A stretch of DNA of 64,000 nt, from assembly GCA_902789345.1 (NCBI GenBank), contig CADANT010000007.1, positions 1 to 64,000 on the forward strand, given 5' to 3'. Both the position numbers and the translations under genes were made by a program. Positions 20,068 through 28,634 of the stretch are shown here, in pieces (the stretch's first letter is position 1; each line of letters opens with the position of its first letter). Under the pieces are notes generated by a model. It searched no databases, was not told the DNA's origin, and was given only the letters and a program-made list of their open reading frames with translations. The stretch comes from an uncultured Ruminococcus sp. (GTDB taxonomy: Bacteria > Bacillota > Clostridia > Oscillospirales > Acutalibacteraceae).

Positions 20068-20559
20068 TTACGCAGAATTTTTCAGCCCTGCTCTGTTAAA
20101 GGGACTTCTATTAATTTTACTAAGCAAGAAGCTGTTCATTCTCTCTACACAGCCCACCAAAGTACATTTTTCGTTTTCGTTCATATCGCGCAGAATATCC
20201 TGTGCCATATTTTTTCTGAACCGTTTATGTATTCTGTCGGCGTGTCTGCCCTTTTCCGTTAAATTAACGTATACCTGTCTGCCGTCTGTTTTACTTTTGT
20301 GACGGGCAACATAGCCTTTTTTCTCAAGTCTGTTTACTGCTATGGTAACTGACGATGGGGTTATCATAAGCTCTGCGGCAATGTCCCCTACCATTTTTCC
20401 GGTAACAGGACTTTTGTTAATAACCTCCAGCATATTAAGCTCACTTACAGACAAATTAAAACGCCTTGAGCTGTTAAACATATTTTGCTCAATGCGGTTA
20501 ATCAATATGTAGCTGTCAGACAAAGCATCGTTAAATTTTTTACAATAAAAATCCTCCAT
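20068..20559 (-). CDS. fabT: MarR-family regulator of fatty acid synthesis, FabT-type
   Basis: About 163 residues with a MarR winged helix (MVGDIAAELMITPSSVTIAVNR, LEKKGYVARHKSKTDGRQVYVNL in two segments). Its place as first gene of the fab/acc operon is that of FabT, the repressor whose DNA binding is promoted by long-chain acyl-ACP. The ATG at 20559 is chosen since GGAGG lies 4 nt upstream; a longer frame starts at 20622. Candidate operators lie upstream (20603-20658), suggesting autoregulation of the whole operon. The regulator name is by context and family, not proven. Confidence 0.82.
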   Translation of the reverse strand: MEDFYCKKFNDALSDSYILINRIEQNMFNSSRRFNLSVSELNMLEVINKSPVTGKMVGDIAAELMITPSSVTIAVNRLEKKGYVARHKSKTDGRQVYVNLTEKGRHADRIHKRFRKNMAQDILRDMNENEKCTLVGCVERMNSFLLSKINRSPFNRAGLKNSA

Positions 20560-20602
20560 ACTTCCTCCACTGTCTCCATAGTTTGTAAGCCGAATAATGT
20601 TG

Positions 20603-20643
20603 AATAATTTACATATACGCACAACAAGCCATTGTAAATTATT
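20603..20643. promoter_or_regulatory. 11-bp inverted repeat in the fab operon leader
   Basis: AATAATTTACA (20603-20613) and TGTAAATTATT (20633-20643) are perfect inverted repeats with a 19-bp gap, just downstream of the predicted start site. This could be an operator or an mRNA hairpin. Confidence 0.5.
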
Positions 20644-20687
20644 TTGATTACCTAACTAATTTTATTACCTGCAAATGCTTTTGTCAA
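20644..20687 (-). promoter_or_regulatory. fab operon promoter with FabT-like site
   Basis: On the minus strand TTGACA (20682-20687), 17-bp spacer, TAAAAT (20659-20664): a near-consensus promoter. Directly after the -10 comes AGTTAGGTAATCAAA, an imperfect dyad resembling FabT boxes of streptococci (AGTTTGA...TCAAA type, from memory). A repressor there would block initiation. Confidence 0.65.
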
Positions 20688-20778
20688 TATTTATTCAGCA
20701 CAGTTCATTATAATTTAACTATTATATAATTATTACATAAAATAACTGTGTAATTTGTTAAAATATGCAAGCTGTCTT

Positions 20779-21117
20779 TTAACTGCATAAATCTTCCAAA
20801 AGCTTACGCAGTTCCTCCTTGTCATTTACCTGAATCCCCTCTTTTAGGTTAGCTCTGTCCTTTTCCGGCAGAGCCTTAACATAACGCTGTGTTACCTTTA
20901 TGGGCTTACTGCTGTCACTGTAAAATACCGCAACCACGCCGTCGTACTCTCTGACAACATATGTGCGGTATTTTGTTGTTTGCTCTGTTGCAGGCTGTGT
21001 GACATTCTCTGCCGATGCACTGTCGCTTCTTTCACAGCTGAAAAAGGTTGCGGCAACAGCGGCAAGCATAAATAAAATAAATGCTATTGCTATAAATGCG
21101 TTTAATCTTCTGCTCAA
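20779..21117 (-). CDS. BofC-like membrane-anchored protein
   Basis: About 113 residues: an N-terminal membrane segment (AFIAIAFILFMLAAVAATFF), then a Cys-containing, Ser/Thr/Gln-rich linker and a C-terminal domain beginning YVVREYDGVVAVFY and ending KEGIQVNDKEELRKLLEDL. That domain resembles the C-terminal part of BofC, a sporulation-checkpoint protein, and similar proteins are common in Clostridia. A TTG at 21117 with AAGGGTGA upstream is the likely start; the frame is open to 21162. No sporulation neighbour is present here, so the role is open. Confidence 0.6.
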   Translation of the reverse strand: MSRRLNAFIAIAFILFMLAAVAATFFSCERSDSASAENVTQPATEQTTKYRTYVVREYDGVVAVFYSDSSKPIKVTQRYVKALPEKDRANLKEGIQVNDKEELRKLLEDLCS

Positions 21118-21498
21118 AATAATCACCCTTGTTTTCTGTTTTACAAGAGTTATTATAACCACAAACTGTATATTTATTATATATTAATGTAGGTAATTTC
21201 ATTTTTACCTGAATTAACCACCTTGTTACAGCCAACAATATAAGGAGAACAGGCGGTAAATATTTTACAGAAGCAGACTGCCGGCAAAAACCGTTCTTAT
21301 ATTTTATGGTTTTATTATAAAAAACGGCAACTTAACTACTCATTTTGCAAGATAATTATAAATTTACAAATTTTTTATTAATTCATCAAAAAAACATTCC
21401 TTTTTTTAAAGGTAAATGATATAATGGTAAAGGTTATATTCATATTTATACGCATAAATTGTCTAATCATATATACTTTAACGGAGGTTTGATTTTTT
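21118..21498. other. intergenic region, about 380 bp
   Basis: AT-rich region between the divergent BofC-like and PBP genes. A TATAAT at 21420-21425 lies 74 bp before the PBP ATG but lacks a good -35. A repeat of the ACCGTT/AACGGC type at about 21284-21347 could form a loose hairpin. No gene was seen. Confidence 0.5.
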
Positions 21499-23973
21499 AT
21501 GGGCAAAATAAAAAACCAATATAACAACCGGGTTACCCCCGGAAGTGTAGCGGTGTCCGGCACAAAAGGCTTTTTTGCCTTGCTGTGGAAGGCTATTTCT
21601 ACAGTACTAATGGTACTGGTAATTTCCGGCGGTATTGTGACTGTAGCAATGTGCATTTATTTGTACAGTCTGGCGTCACAGCCAACAGGAATAAACCTTG
21701 CCAGTGAAAAGCTGCAGCAAACATCGTTCCTTTATATTTACAACGACGACAACAAGCCTGTAGAATACCAGCGACTGCACGGCAGTGAAAACAGAGTATG
21801 GGTTTCGCTTGATAAAATACCTAAAGCAATGGCTGACGCACAGATAGCCATTGAGGATAAACGTTATTACGAGCATTCAGGTGTTGACTGGGTAAGAACA
21901 GCCGGTGCTATAGTAAACCTTGGTTCTGAATCAAGCTACGGTGGTTCAACAATAACCCAACAGCTTATTAAAAACATTACAGGCGACAACGAGGTTAGTA
22001 TTACCCGTAAGCTTACAGAAATTTTTAAGGCGCTGAACCTTGAAAAAGAGTACACAAAAGACGAAATTTTGGAAGCTTACCTTAACATAGTAAACTACGG
22101 CAGTGGCTGCCAGGGTGTGCAGGCGGCTGCAAACCTTTACTTTGCTAAGGATATAAACGAGTGCAGCGTAGCCGAATGTGCTGCCATTGCAGGTATTACA
22201 CAAAACCCTGCCGCTTACAACCCTTTGATTTACCCTGAAGATAACAAAAAGCGTCGTGACACTGTAATTGACGCAATGTACGACCAGGGTATGCTGACAA
22301 AGGACGAATATGACCAAGCTAAAAAAGAGTCTGCAACTCTGAAATTTGTAGGCTATGAAAACAATAAAAAAGAGCAGGAAAACGAAGCTAAAAAAGAAAA
22401 GTACGGCGACGACTATCTTTCAAACTGGTATGTTGAGGCTGCACTAAGAGATTTGCAGGACGAGCTTGCAAAAGAGCTTAACATAAGCAGTGAAACAGCC
22501 TCCAACAAAATCTACTCAGGCGGCTTGAAAATATATCTTGCTATGGATTTGGAATTCCAACAGTACTGCGAAAAATATATTCAGGATGTGTCTACTCCTT
22601 ATGACCCAAACTGTGAGCTTGCTGTAGTAATGACAGACCTACAGGGCAGAGTTTTGGCAACAGTAGGCGGCAGAGAAAAGAAGAGTCAAATGTTCGTATG
22701 GGACAGAGCAAATGTGGCTGAGTTACAGCCGGGTTCTGCTATTAAGCCTCTTATAGTTTATCCGTTAGCAATAGAAAAGGATAAATACAACTACTCATCA
22801 ATGGTTAAAGACCAGCCTATTGACGATTGGCGTCAAGACAGCAACGGCAACTGGATATCAGGTCCTGACAATGTTTACGGCTCATACTTAGGTGAAATAA
22901 CCTTGCCGGACGCTATAGAGCGTTCTTCAAACGCAACAGCCGCACAAACAATGGAGCTTGTAGGCCCTAAAAATGCTTACAATCAGGCAATTAATAAAAT
23001 GTACTTCCGCCATCTGTCAACAGAGGACGCAAACAACCTTGGTGCTTTGTCACTGGGTGGTTTAAACGGCGGTGTTACAGTAAGAGAAATGGCAACAGCC
23101 TACCAATATATGGGCAACGGCGGTAAGGTATACGACTCCTACACATATTATTATGTAGAAGACGCATCCGGCAATGTTATTATTGACCACCGTGACCAAA
23201 TTCCTACACAGGCCTATTCTTCACAAACAGCAACTATAATGAACAGAGAGCTAAACTACAACGTAGTTCATAATAACCCTGCTCATACAAGTGCCGGTGA
23301 AGCAAAGATTTCCGGTTGGGATATTTTGGGTAAAACAGGTACAACCGACGGCGGTAAGGACCACTGGTTCTGCGGATTGTCACCATATGCTACCTGTGCA
23401 GTATGGACGGGCTATGACACACCGTCATCACTGTCACAGTCAAGCTTCTCGGTAGCCGTTAATATTTTCCATGACCTTATGGAAAAATATTTAGCTGACA
23501 AAAAGTCAAAGGAATATACATTGGACGACACTCTTGAAGAGCACGAATACTGTGCAAGTACAGGCTTGCTGGCAGGCTCATACTGCTCAACAACCTTTAC
23601 AGGCTACTACAAGAAGGATCATGTTCCTGAGTATTGCTCAGGCTACCACACTAACTACAATTACAGTGGCTACAGCTCAGAAAGCTACAACAATTACTCA
23701 AACAGCTACAGTGATTATAACGATGATGATTACAGCAGCGACAGCTCAAGCAGTGATTCATCAGACGACTATTCAGCAGAAGATAATTCCGACGACAATA
23801 CATCAGACACAAATACCTCCGACGGAGATACCTACGGTGGTGATACATCGGGCGGCGATACTTCCGGCGGTGGCGATACCTCCGGCGGCGGTGATTCAGA
23901 CAGTGACAATTCCGGTGGCGATACCTCCGGCGGCGGTGATTCAGGCGGCGACACGGTGGTAGTGGCACAATAA
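21499..23973 (+). CDS. class A penicillin-binding protein (glycosyltransferase + transpeptidase)
   Basis: An 824-residue bifunctional peptidoglycan synthase. A short cytoplasmic tail and one membrane anchor (about 32-57) are followed by a GT51 domain with EDKRYYEHSGVDW and GGSTITQQLIKN, then a transpeptidase with S412-AIK (GSAIKPL), SSN near 476 and K612-TGTT. It polymerises and cross-links peptidoglycan outside the membrane. The last ~110 residues are an unusual Ser/Tyr/Asn/Asp tail that ends in repeats of GGDTSGG type. ATG with GGAGG about 10 nt upstream. A terminator and the hom promoter follow. Confidence 0.95.
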   Translation: MGKIKNQYNNRVTPGSVAVSGTKGFFALLWKAISTVLMVLVISGGIVTVAMCIYLYSLASQPTGINLASEKLQQTSFLYIYNDDNKPVEYQRLHGSENRVWVSLDKIPKAMADAQIAIEDKRYYEHSGVDWVRTAGAIVNLGSESSYGGSTITQQLIKNITGDNEVSITRKLTEIFKALNLEKEYTKDEILEAYLNIVNYGSGCQGVQAAANLYFAKDINECSVAECAAIAGITQNPAAYNPLIYPEDNKKRRDTVIDAMYDQGMLTKDEYDQAKKESATLKFVGYENNKKEQENEAKKEKYGDDYLSNWYVEAALRDLQDELAKELNISSETASNKIYSGGLKIYLAMDLEFQQYCEKYIQDVSTPYDPNCELAVVMTDLQGRVLATVGGREKKSQMFVWDRANVAELQPGSAIKPLIVYPLAIEKDKYNYSSMVKDQPIDDWRQDSNGNWISGPDNVYGSYLGEITLPDAIERSSNATAAQTMELVGPKNAYNQAINKMYFRHLSTEDANNLGALSLGGLNGGVTVREMATAYQYMGNGGKVYDSYTYYYVEDASGNVIIDHRDQIPTQAYSSQTATIMNRELNYNVVHNNPAHTSAGEAKISGWDILGKTGTTDGGKDHWFCGLSPYATCAVWTGYDTPSSLSQSSFSVAVNIFHDLMEKYLADKKSKEYTLDDTLEEHEYCASTGLLAGSYCSTTFTGYYKKDHVPEYCSGYHTNYNYSGYSSESYNNYSNSYSDYNDDDYSSDSSSSDSSDDYSAEDNSDDNTSDTNTSDGDTYGGDTSGGDTSGGGDTSGGGDSDSDNSGGDTSGGGDSGGDTVVVAQ

Positions 23974-24007
23974 GCGTAAAAGGCTTGATAAAAACTGATT
24001 ACTTTTT

Positions 24008-24040
24008 ACTTTGCAGCCGGCATACGCTTGGCTGCAAAGT
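24008..24040 (+). terminator. terminator after the PBP gene
   Basis: ACTTTGCAGCC and GGCTGCAAAGT form a perfect 11-bp stem with an 11-nt loop, followed by TTGACTTTATA. The T-tract is short, and the -35 of the hom promoter begins at the last stem base. Confidence 0.75.
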
Positions 24041-24068
24041 TGACTTTATAAGCAAAATAATTTATTAT
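24040..24068 (+). promoter_or_regulatory. SigA-type promoter of hom-thrB
   Basis: TTGACT (24040-24045), 17-bp spacer, TATTAT (24063-24068), 28 bp before the hom ATG. Confidence 0.7.
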
Positions 24069-24096
24069 TAATATATTAATTTTAGAGAGGTGCAAA

Positions 24097-25326
24097 ATGA
24101 TACAGGTTGCAATACTAGGACACGGCGTAGTAGGCTCAGGTGTAGCTGAAATACTTTTGACACACAAAGAAAGTCTACAAAAAAAGGTTCATGAGGAAAT
24201 TAGCATTAAGAAAATTTTGGATTTAAGAGATTTTCCGGGACTTTCATACTCTGACAAGTTTACAAAAAACTTTGAGGATATTGTAAACGATGACGAAATT
24301 AAGGTTGTTGCCGAGGTTATGGGCGGAGTAAACCCTGCTTTTGACTTTGTTAAGCGCTGCTTAGAAGCTAACAAAAGCGTAGTAACCTCAAACAAGGAAC
24401 TTGTAGCAAAAAAAGGCGCTCAACTGCTTGCTATAGCTAAAGAGCACAATGTAAACTTTTTATTTGAAGCAAGCGTAGGCGGCGGTATTCCTATTATAAG
24501 ACCGCTTAACAACTGTCTTGTAGCAAATGATGTTGATGAAATAGCAGGTATTCTTAACGGTACAACAAACTTTATTTTGACAAAGATGATTACAGAGTCT
24601 ATGTCCTTTAAAGACGCTTTAAAGCTGGCTCAGGAGCTTGGCTATGCAGAGCGTGACCCATCTGCTGATGTTGAAGGACACGACGCCTGCAGAAAAATAT
24701 GCATACTTGCTTCACTTGCTTTTGGCAAGCATGTTTACCCGGACAACATACATACAGAGGGTATAACAAACATATCTCTTGAAGATGTTGCATACGCTAA
24801 CCGTTGGGGCGGCGTTATTAAGCTTATTGGAGATGTAAAAAACACAGGCAACGGTATGCTTGATATTTTCGTAGCTCCTATGCTTATAAGCGAAGACAGT
24901 CAGCTTTCCAGCATTGACGATGTTTTCAACGGTATTCTTGTTCGTGGTGACGCAACCGGCGATGTTGTATTCTACGGTAAGGGCGCCGGCAAGCTGCCTA
25001 CAGCAAGCGCCGTAGTAGCCGACATTGTAGACTGCATTAAGCATCTTAATGCAAGAAAATACCTGTTCTGGAGCGACTGTGACGGCAGCAATGTATTGCC
25101 TTATGACGAAAGCGTAAGCGCTATGTATGTAAGGGCAAACGGCAGTATAAAAACTGCACAGTCTGTATTTAACAAAATCACACAGCTTCACCGTGAAAAT
25201 GCTCCTGAAAATGAAATTGCGTTTACTACAAACGAAATGAAGATTAAGGAATTTAATGAAAAAATTAAGGAACTAAAAGAAAACGGTGTAGAGGTTCTTA
25301 ACACTATTAGAATAGGTGATCTATAA
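24097..25326 (+). CDS. hom: homoserine dehydrogenase
   Basis: A 409-residue enzyme reducing aspartate semialdehyde to homoserine. The NAD(P) motif GHGVVGSGV is at the N-terminus; the catalytic core has ANKSVVTSNKELVA, EASVGGGIPIIRPL and GILNGTTNFILTKM, and LGYAERDPSADVEGHDACRK. A C-terminal ACT-like domain (about 335-409) gives the standard feedback-sensitive length. The stop and the thrB start overlap (TAATG). Confidence 0.97.
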   Translation: MIQVAILGHGVVGSGVAEILLTHKESLQKKVHEEISIKKILDLRDFPGLSYSDKFTKNFEDIVNDDEIKVVAEVMGGVNPAFDFVKRCLEANKSVVTSNKELVAKKGAQLLAIAKEHNVNFLFEASVGGGIPIIRPLNNCLVANDVDEIAGILNGTTNFILTKMITESMSFKDALKLAQELGYAERDPSADVEGHDACRKICILASLAFGKHVYPDNIHTEGITNISLEDVAYANRWGGVIKLIGDVKNTGNGMLDIFVAPMLISEDSQLSSIDDVFNGILVRGDATGDVVFYGKGAGKLPTASAVVADIVDCIKHLNARKYLFWSDCDGSNVLPYDESVSAMYVRANGSIKTAQSVFNKITQLHRENAPENEIAFTTNEMKIKEFNEKIKELKENGVEVLNTIRIGDL

Positions 25327-26222
25327 TGATAAGAATTCAAATACCGGCAACAAGCGCTAACCTAGGCTCAGGCTTTGACAGTCTGGGCGTTGCTTTAACT
25401 ATGTATAATCAGGTTTGGATGGAGGTTTCGGACGAAACCGTAATAACATCAAAGGACGATATAAAAATTCCTACTGATAAAAGCAACCTTATATACTGGT
25501 CTGCCGAACACCTTTACAAGGAATGCGGAAAAAAGCTGCCGGGACTAAAGATAATTCAGGAAAACAATATTCCTATGACAAGGGGCTTGGGCAGCAGCTC
25601 TGCCTGTATTGTAGCAGGTTTGGTAGGCGCAAACAGATTTTTGGGGAACCCTCTTACTGACAAAGACCTTATAAATCTTGCATCACAAATTGAGGGGCAC
25701 CCTGACAACACCACGCCGGCTATTATGGGCGGTTTGGTAACATCGGCAATAGACGGCGACAAAGTGTACAGTGTAAGCGTACCTGTTGCAAGCAATATCC
25801 GCTTTGGTGTTTTTATACCGCCTTTTGAGCTAAGCACAGAGTATGCCCGTGGTGTATTGCCTGACACTTACACAAAAGAGCAGGCTGTTTTTAACCTGTC
25901 ACGCTCGTCGCTTATGACCTCATCGCTGTTTTCGGGCAGCCTTGAAAACCTAAGAGTAGCCGTACAGGACCAGCTTCACCAACCTTACAGAAAGCACCTT
26001 ATAAAGGGCATAGACACTGTATTTAGAATAAGCTATGAGCTTGGTTCATACGGAACATATATAAGCGGTGCAGGACCTACAATAATAGCTATAATTGACG
26101 ACAAGCACGCAAACGACTTTTCCACACATGCAATTACCTCTCTTGAGGACAAGGGCTTTACAGGATGGCAGTTTGTTATGCTAAGTGCTGACAGCGAAGG
26201 TGCCAAAATTATTCTTGACTAG
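25326..26222 (+). CDS. thrB: homoserine kinase
   Basis: A 298-residue GHMP kinase that makes O-phosphohomoserine for threonine synthesis. N-terminal PATSANLGSGFDSLGVAL and the ATP loop TRGLGSSSACIVAGL are present, as is the C-terminal GTYISGAGPTIIAI. It is coupled to hom by a one-base overlap. thrC is not in the window. Confidence 0.97.
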   Translation: MIRIQIPATSANLGSGFDSLGVALTMYNQVWMEVSDETVITSKDDIKIPTDKSNLIYWSAEHLYKECGKKLPGLKIIQENNIPMTRGLGSSSACIVAGLVGANRFLGNPLTDKDLINLASQIEGHPDNTTPAIMGGLVTSAIDGDKVYSVSVPVASNIRFGVFIPPFELSTEYARGVLPDTYTKEQAVFNLSRSSLMTSSLFSGSLENLRVAVQDQLHQPYRKHLIKGIDTVFRISYELGSYGTYISGAGPTIIAIIDDKHANDFSTHAITSLEDKGFTGWQFVMLSADSEGAKIILD

Positions 26223-26248
26223 CTGTTTACAATTTATTAATTTATGCA

Positions 26249-26277
26249 TTGACTTTTATACGCTATCATATTAAAAT
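26249..26277 (+). promoter_or_regulatory. SigA-type promoter of lysC
   Basis: TTGACT (26249-26254), 17-bp spacer, TAAAAT (26272-26277). A short hairpin ATCTGA/TCAGAT (about 26290-26311) follows in the leader. The leader is only about 60 nt, so there is no room for a lysine riboswitch. Confidence 0.7.
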
Positions 26278-26340
26278 TACTAATGGTGTTATCTGATTTT
26301 ACCATTTCAGATAGAATTTATAGATAAAGGAGCTACACAA

Positions 26341-27552
26341 ATGAGCCTTATAGTACAAAAATTCGGTGGTAGTTCTGTTGCTGACGCTGAGCGTGTTAAC
26401 AATGTTGCACGCATAGTAACAGACACTTACAAAAAAGGCAACAAGGTTGTAGTTGTTGTGTCTGCTCAGGGCGACACAACAGACGACTTAATTGAAAAGC
26501 AGATGGAGATTAACCCTAATGCCTCAAAAAGAGAAAGAGATATGCTGTTGGCAGCAGGCGAGCAGATTTCTATTTCACTTCTTGCAATGGCTATTGAGAA
26601 AATCGGCTGCCCTGTTGTTTCTTTGCTTGGCTGGCAGGCAGGTTTTAAAACAACCTCTGCACATACCAACGCAAGAATTACAAGTATTGACTGCGAAAGA
26701 CTGAAAAATGAGCTTGACCACAACAACATTGTAGTTGTAGCAGGTTTCCAGGGCATAACACGCTACGGCGATGTTTCTACCCTAGGCAGAGGCGGCTCTG
26801 ACACAAGCGCAGTTGCTCTTGCTTGTGCACTACACGCTGATTTGTGCCAAATATACACTGATGTTGAAGGCGTATACACCGCCGACCCTAGAAAGGTTCC
26901 AAACGCTAAGAAGCTTTCTGAAATTTCTTATGACGAAATGCTTGAGCTGGCTACATTGGGCGCTCAGGTTCTTCACAACAGAAGTGTTGAGCTTGCTAAA
27001 AAATATAATCTTGAACTTGAGGTGCTTTCAAGCTTGACTTGTGCACCGGGAACTATTGTTAAGGAGGTCTCTAACGTGGAGAGAATGTTAATAAGCGGTG
27101 TTGCTAAGGATACAGACATTGCAAGAATTTCAGTAGTAGGTGTACCGGACGAGCCTGGTTTGGCATTTAAAATGTTCTCTAAGCTTGCTGCTAAAGATGT
27201 AAACATAGATATTATTCTTCAGTCTATCGGCCGTGACGGCACAAAGGATATTGCCTTTACCTGCGCAAAGGATAAGCTGAACGATGCTAAAGAAGTTATT
27301 AATGCCTTTATGCCTACTCTAAAAGCACAGAAGGTTGTATATGATGAGGATGTTGCCAAGGTTTCAATTGTCGGTGCAGGTATGGAAAGCCACTCCGGCT
27401 TTGCTTCAAAGATGTTTGAGGCACTTTACAACGCAAACATCAATATTCAGATGATTTCTACAAGCGAAATTAAAATTTCTGTTCTTATTAATACAGCAGA
27501 CGCTGACAGAGCTGTTGCAGCACTTCACGCAAAGTTCTTTGACGAGCACTAA
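26341..27552 (+). CDS. lysC: aspartate kinase, alpha subunit
   Basis: A 403-residue aspartokinase, first step of the lysine/threonine/methionine pathway. The kinase domain begins VQKFGGSSVAD and includes GRGGSDTSAVALA and YTDVEGVYTADPR; two ACT domains follow (about 255-325 and 335-403) for amino acid feedback. It matches the single-function, B. subtilis LysC-like (aspartokinase II) type. A perfect ribosome-binding site inside the gene indicates a separately made beta subunit, listed next. hom and thrB are just upstream, but lysC has its own promoter. Confidence 0.97.
   Translation: MSLIVQKFGGSSVADAERVNNVARIVTDTYKKGNKVVVVVSAQGDTTDDLIEKQMEINPNASKRERDMLLAAGEQISISLLAMAIEKIGCPVVSLLGWQAGFKTTSAHTNARITSIDCERLKNELDHNNIVVVAGFQGITRYGDVSTLGRGGSDTSAVALACALHADLCQIYTDVEGVYTADPRKVPNAKKLSEISYDEMLELATLGAQVLHNRSVELAKKYNLELEVLSSLTCAPGTIVKEVSNVERMLISGVAKDTDIARISVVGVPDEPGLAFKMFSKLAAKDVNIDIILQSIGRDGTKDIAFTCAKDKLNDAKEVINAFMPTLKAQKVVYDEDVAKVSIVGAGMESHSGFASKMFEALYNANINIQMISTSEIKISVLINTADADRAVAALHAKFFDEH
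27076..27552 (+). CDS. lysC: aspartate kinase beta subunit from an internal start
   Basis: AAGGAGGT (27061-27068) sits 7 nt before an in-frame GTG (27076) within lysC. Translation from there gives 159 codons beginning with VERMLISGVAKD, exactly the paired ACT domains. In B. subtilis LysC and related alpha2-beta2 aspartokinases the beta subunit is known to arise from such an internal in-frame start. The site is seen; its use is inferred from that precedent. Confidence 0.75.
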   Translation: MERMLISGVAKDTDIARISVVGVPDEPGLAFKMFSKLAAKDVNIDIILQSIGRDGTKDIAFTCAKDKLNDAKEVINAFMPTLKAQKVVYDEDVAKVSIVGAGMESHSGFASKMFEALYNANINIQMISTSEIKISVLINTADADRAVAALHAKFFDEH

Positions 27553-27573
27553 TTTTTATATACAGTACATTCT

Positions 27574-27607
27574 AAAAGACTTCACCTTTTATGGTGAAGT
27601 CTTTTTT
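27574..27607 (+). terminator. lysC terminator
   Basis: AAAAGACTTCACC and GGTGAAGTCTTTTTT form a 13-bp stem with a 6-nt loop and T-run: a strong intrinsic terminator 22 bp after the stop. Confidence 0.95.
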
Positions 27608-27685
27608 ATTTAAGAACAAGCGACATTGGCACCTATCCCCTGTTTTTGCCTACTTTTCCCCTCCCGCGTTAAAGCACGAAATATG

Positions 27686-27714
27686 TTGACATATGTAGAA
27701 AAATAGTTTATATT
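27686..27714 (+). promoter_or_regulatory. SigA-type promoter upstream of the two-component genes
   Basis: TTGACA (27686-27691), 17-bp spacer, TATATT (27709-27714), giving a leader of about 210 nt. A second possible -10, TATAAT (27895-27900), has only a weak -35. Confidence 0.65.
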
Positions 27715-27840
27715 ATTAATTGTACTAGTTGAACTATGTCAATTAATTCAATTAATACATTTCTTAAATTATTGAACTTTTGTTTTATGAGTAAGTTATA
27801 GAAAATAACATACTAATTACATAAACTACAGGCAAATATG

Positions 27841-27851
27841 TGACAAATTCC
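27841..27851 (+). promoter_or_regulatory. possible regulator half-site upstream of the response regulator gene
   Basis: TGACAAATTCC lies 44 bp before the TATAAT at 27895 and matches, at the first 9 positions with one change, the tandem repeat TGACGAATT found upstream of the dlt-like operon. Autoregulation is an inference. Confidence 0.4.
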
Positions 27852-27930
27852 CTTAATTAATTGGATTTATTACCATAACTTTGCTATAATAGACTGGTAA
27901 AATATTTATGTAGTTTAAGGGGAACTATGT

Positions 27931-28632
27931 ATGAAGGCTTCAATTTATATTGCAGATGATGAAAAAAATATTAGAGATGTTATCACTAAGTTTCTTGAAA
28001 GCGACGGTTACAGCGTTTCCGCCTTTGAAAATGGAGATCTGTTAATGCAGGCTTTCCTTAAAAAGCCCGCTCAGCTGGTAATTCTTGATATTATGATGCC
28101 GGGCACAGACGGTCTTACTATTTGCAAACAGCTTCGGGAAATTACAAATGTACCTATTATTATGCTGTCTGCAAAAGATACAGAGTTTGACTATGTTCAA
28201 GGCATAACCATAGGCGGAGACGACTACCTTACAAAGCCTTTCCGTCCTACCACCTTACTAATGCGTGTGCGCTCTCTTCTAAGAAGAATGGATATGAACA
28301 ACCCCAAGGCAACAGAAGATAAACCACAAAGCCTTACAGTGGGCAACCTTGAATTTAACGCTCCGGCTAACACGGTTTACTGTAACGGCAAAGCAATAGG
28401 CTTTAGCCAAACCGAGTTAAAAATGCTTACATATATGCTGAAAAATACCGAAAAAGCTTATTCAAAAGAGGAGCTTCTCGAGAAAATATGGGGCTTTGAA
28501 ACTCAGGTTGAAACCAGAGTAACCGACGAAACCCTGCGCAGAATACGCCGCAAGCTGTCACTGGCCGGCAGTAATGTCAGTGTAGAAACCATATGGGGCT
28601 ATGGCTATAAAATTAATGTTGCGGGGGATTAA
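27931..28632 (+). CDS. OmpR/PhoB-family response regulator
   Basis: A 233-residue regulator: receiver domain with DDE near residues 10-12, phosphoacceptor D53 (VILDIMMPG), T/S switch at LSAKD and K in TKPF, then a winged-helix DNA-binding domain (about 135-230) ending VETIWGYGYKI. The OmpR family usually binds pairs of about 11-bp direct repeats. It is followed after 2 bp by its sensor kinase, then the dlt-like operon, whose upstream region contains exactly such repeats. It is the likely activator of that operon. Confidence 0.92.
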   Translation: MKASIYIADDEKNIRDVITKFLESDGYSVSAFENGDLLMQAFLKKPAQLVILDIMMPGTDGLTICKQLREITNVPIIMLSAKDTEFDYVQGITIGGDDYLTKPFRPTTLLMRVRSLLRRMDMNNPKATEDKPQSLTVGNLEFNAPANTVYCNGKAIGFSQTELKMLTYMLKNTEKAYSKEELLEKIWGFETQVETRVTDETLRRIRRKLSLAGSNVSVETIWGYGYKINVAGD

Positions 28633-28634
28633 CT

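Noticed and set aside
23651..23968. Arg/His-rich ORF on the strand opposite the PBP tail
   Set aside because: It is a shadow of the repetitive Ser/Asp/Gly-coding tail and has no ribosome-binding site.
26223..26340. Lysine riboswitch before lysC
   Set aside because: The region between the promoter and the start is only about 60 nt, too short for the aptamer, and none of its conserved blocks are seen.
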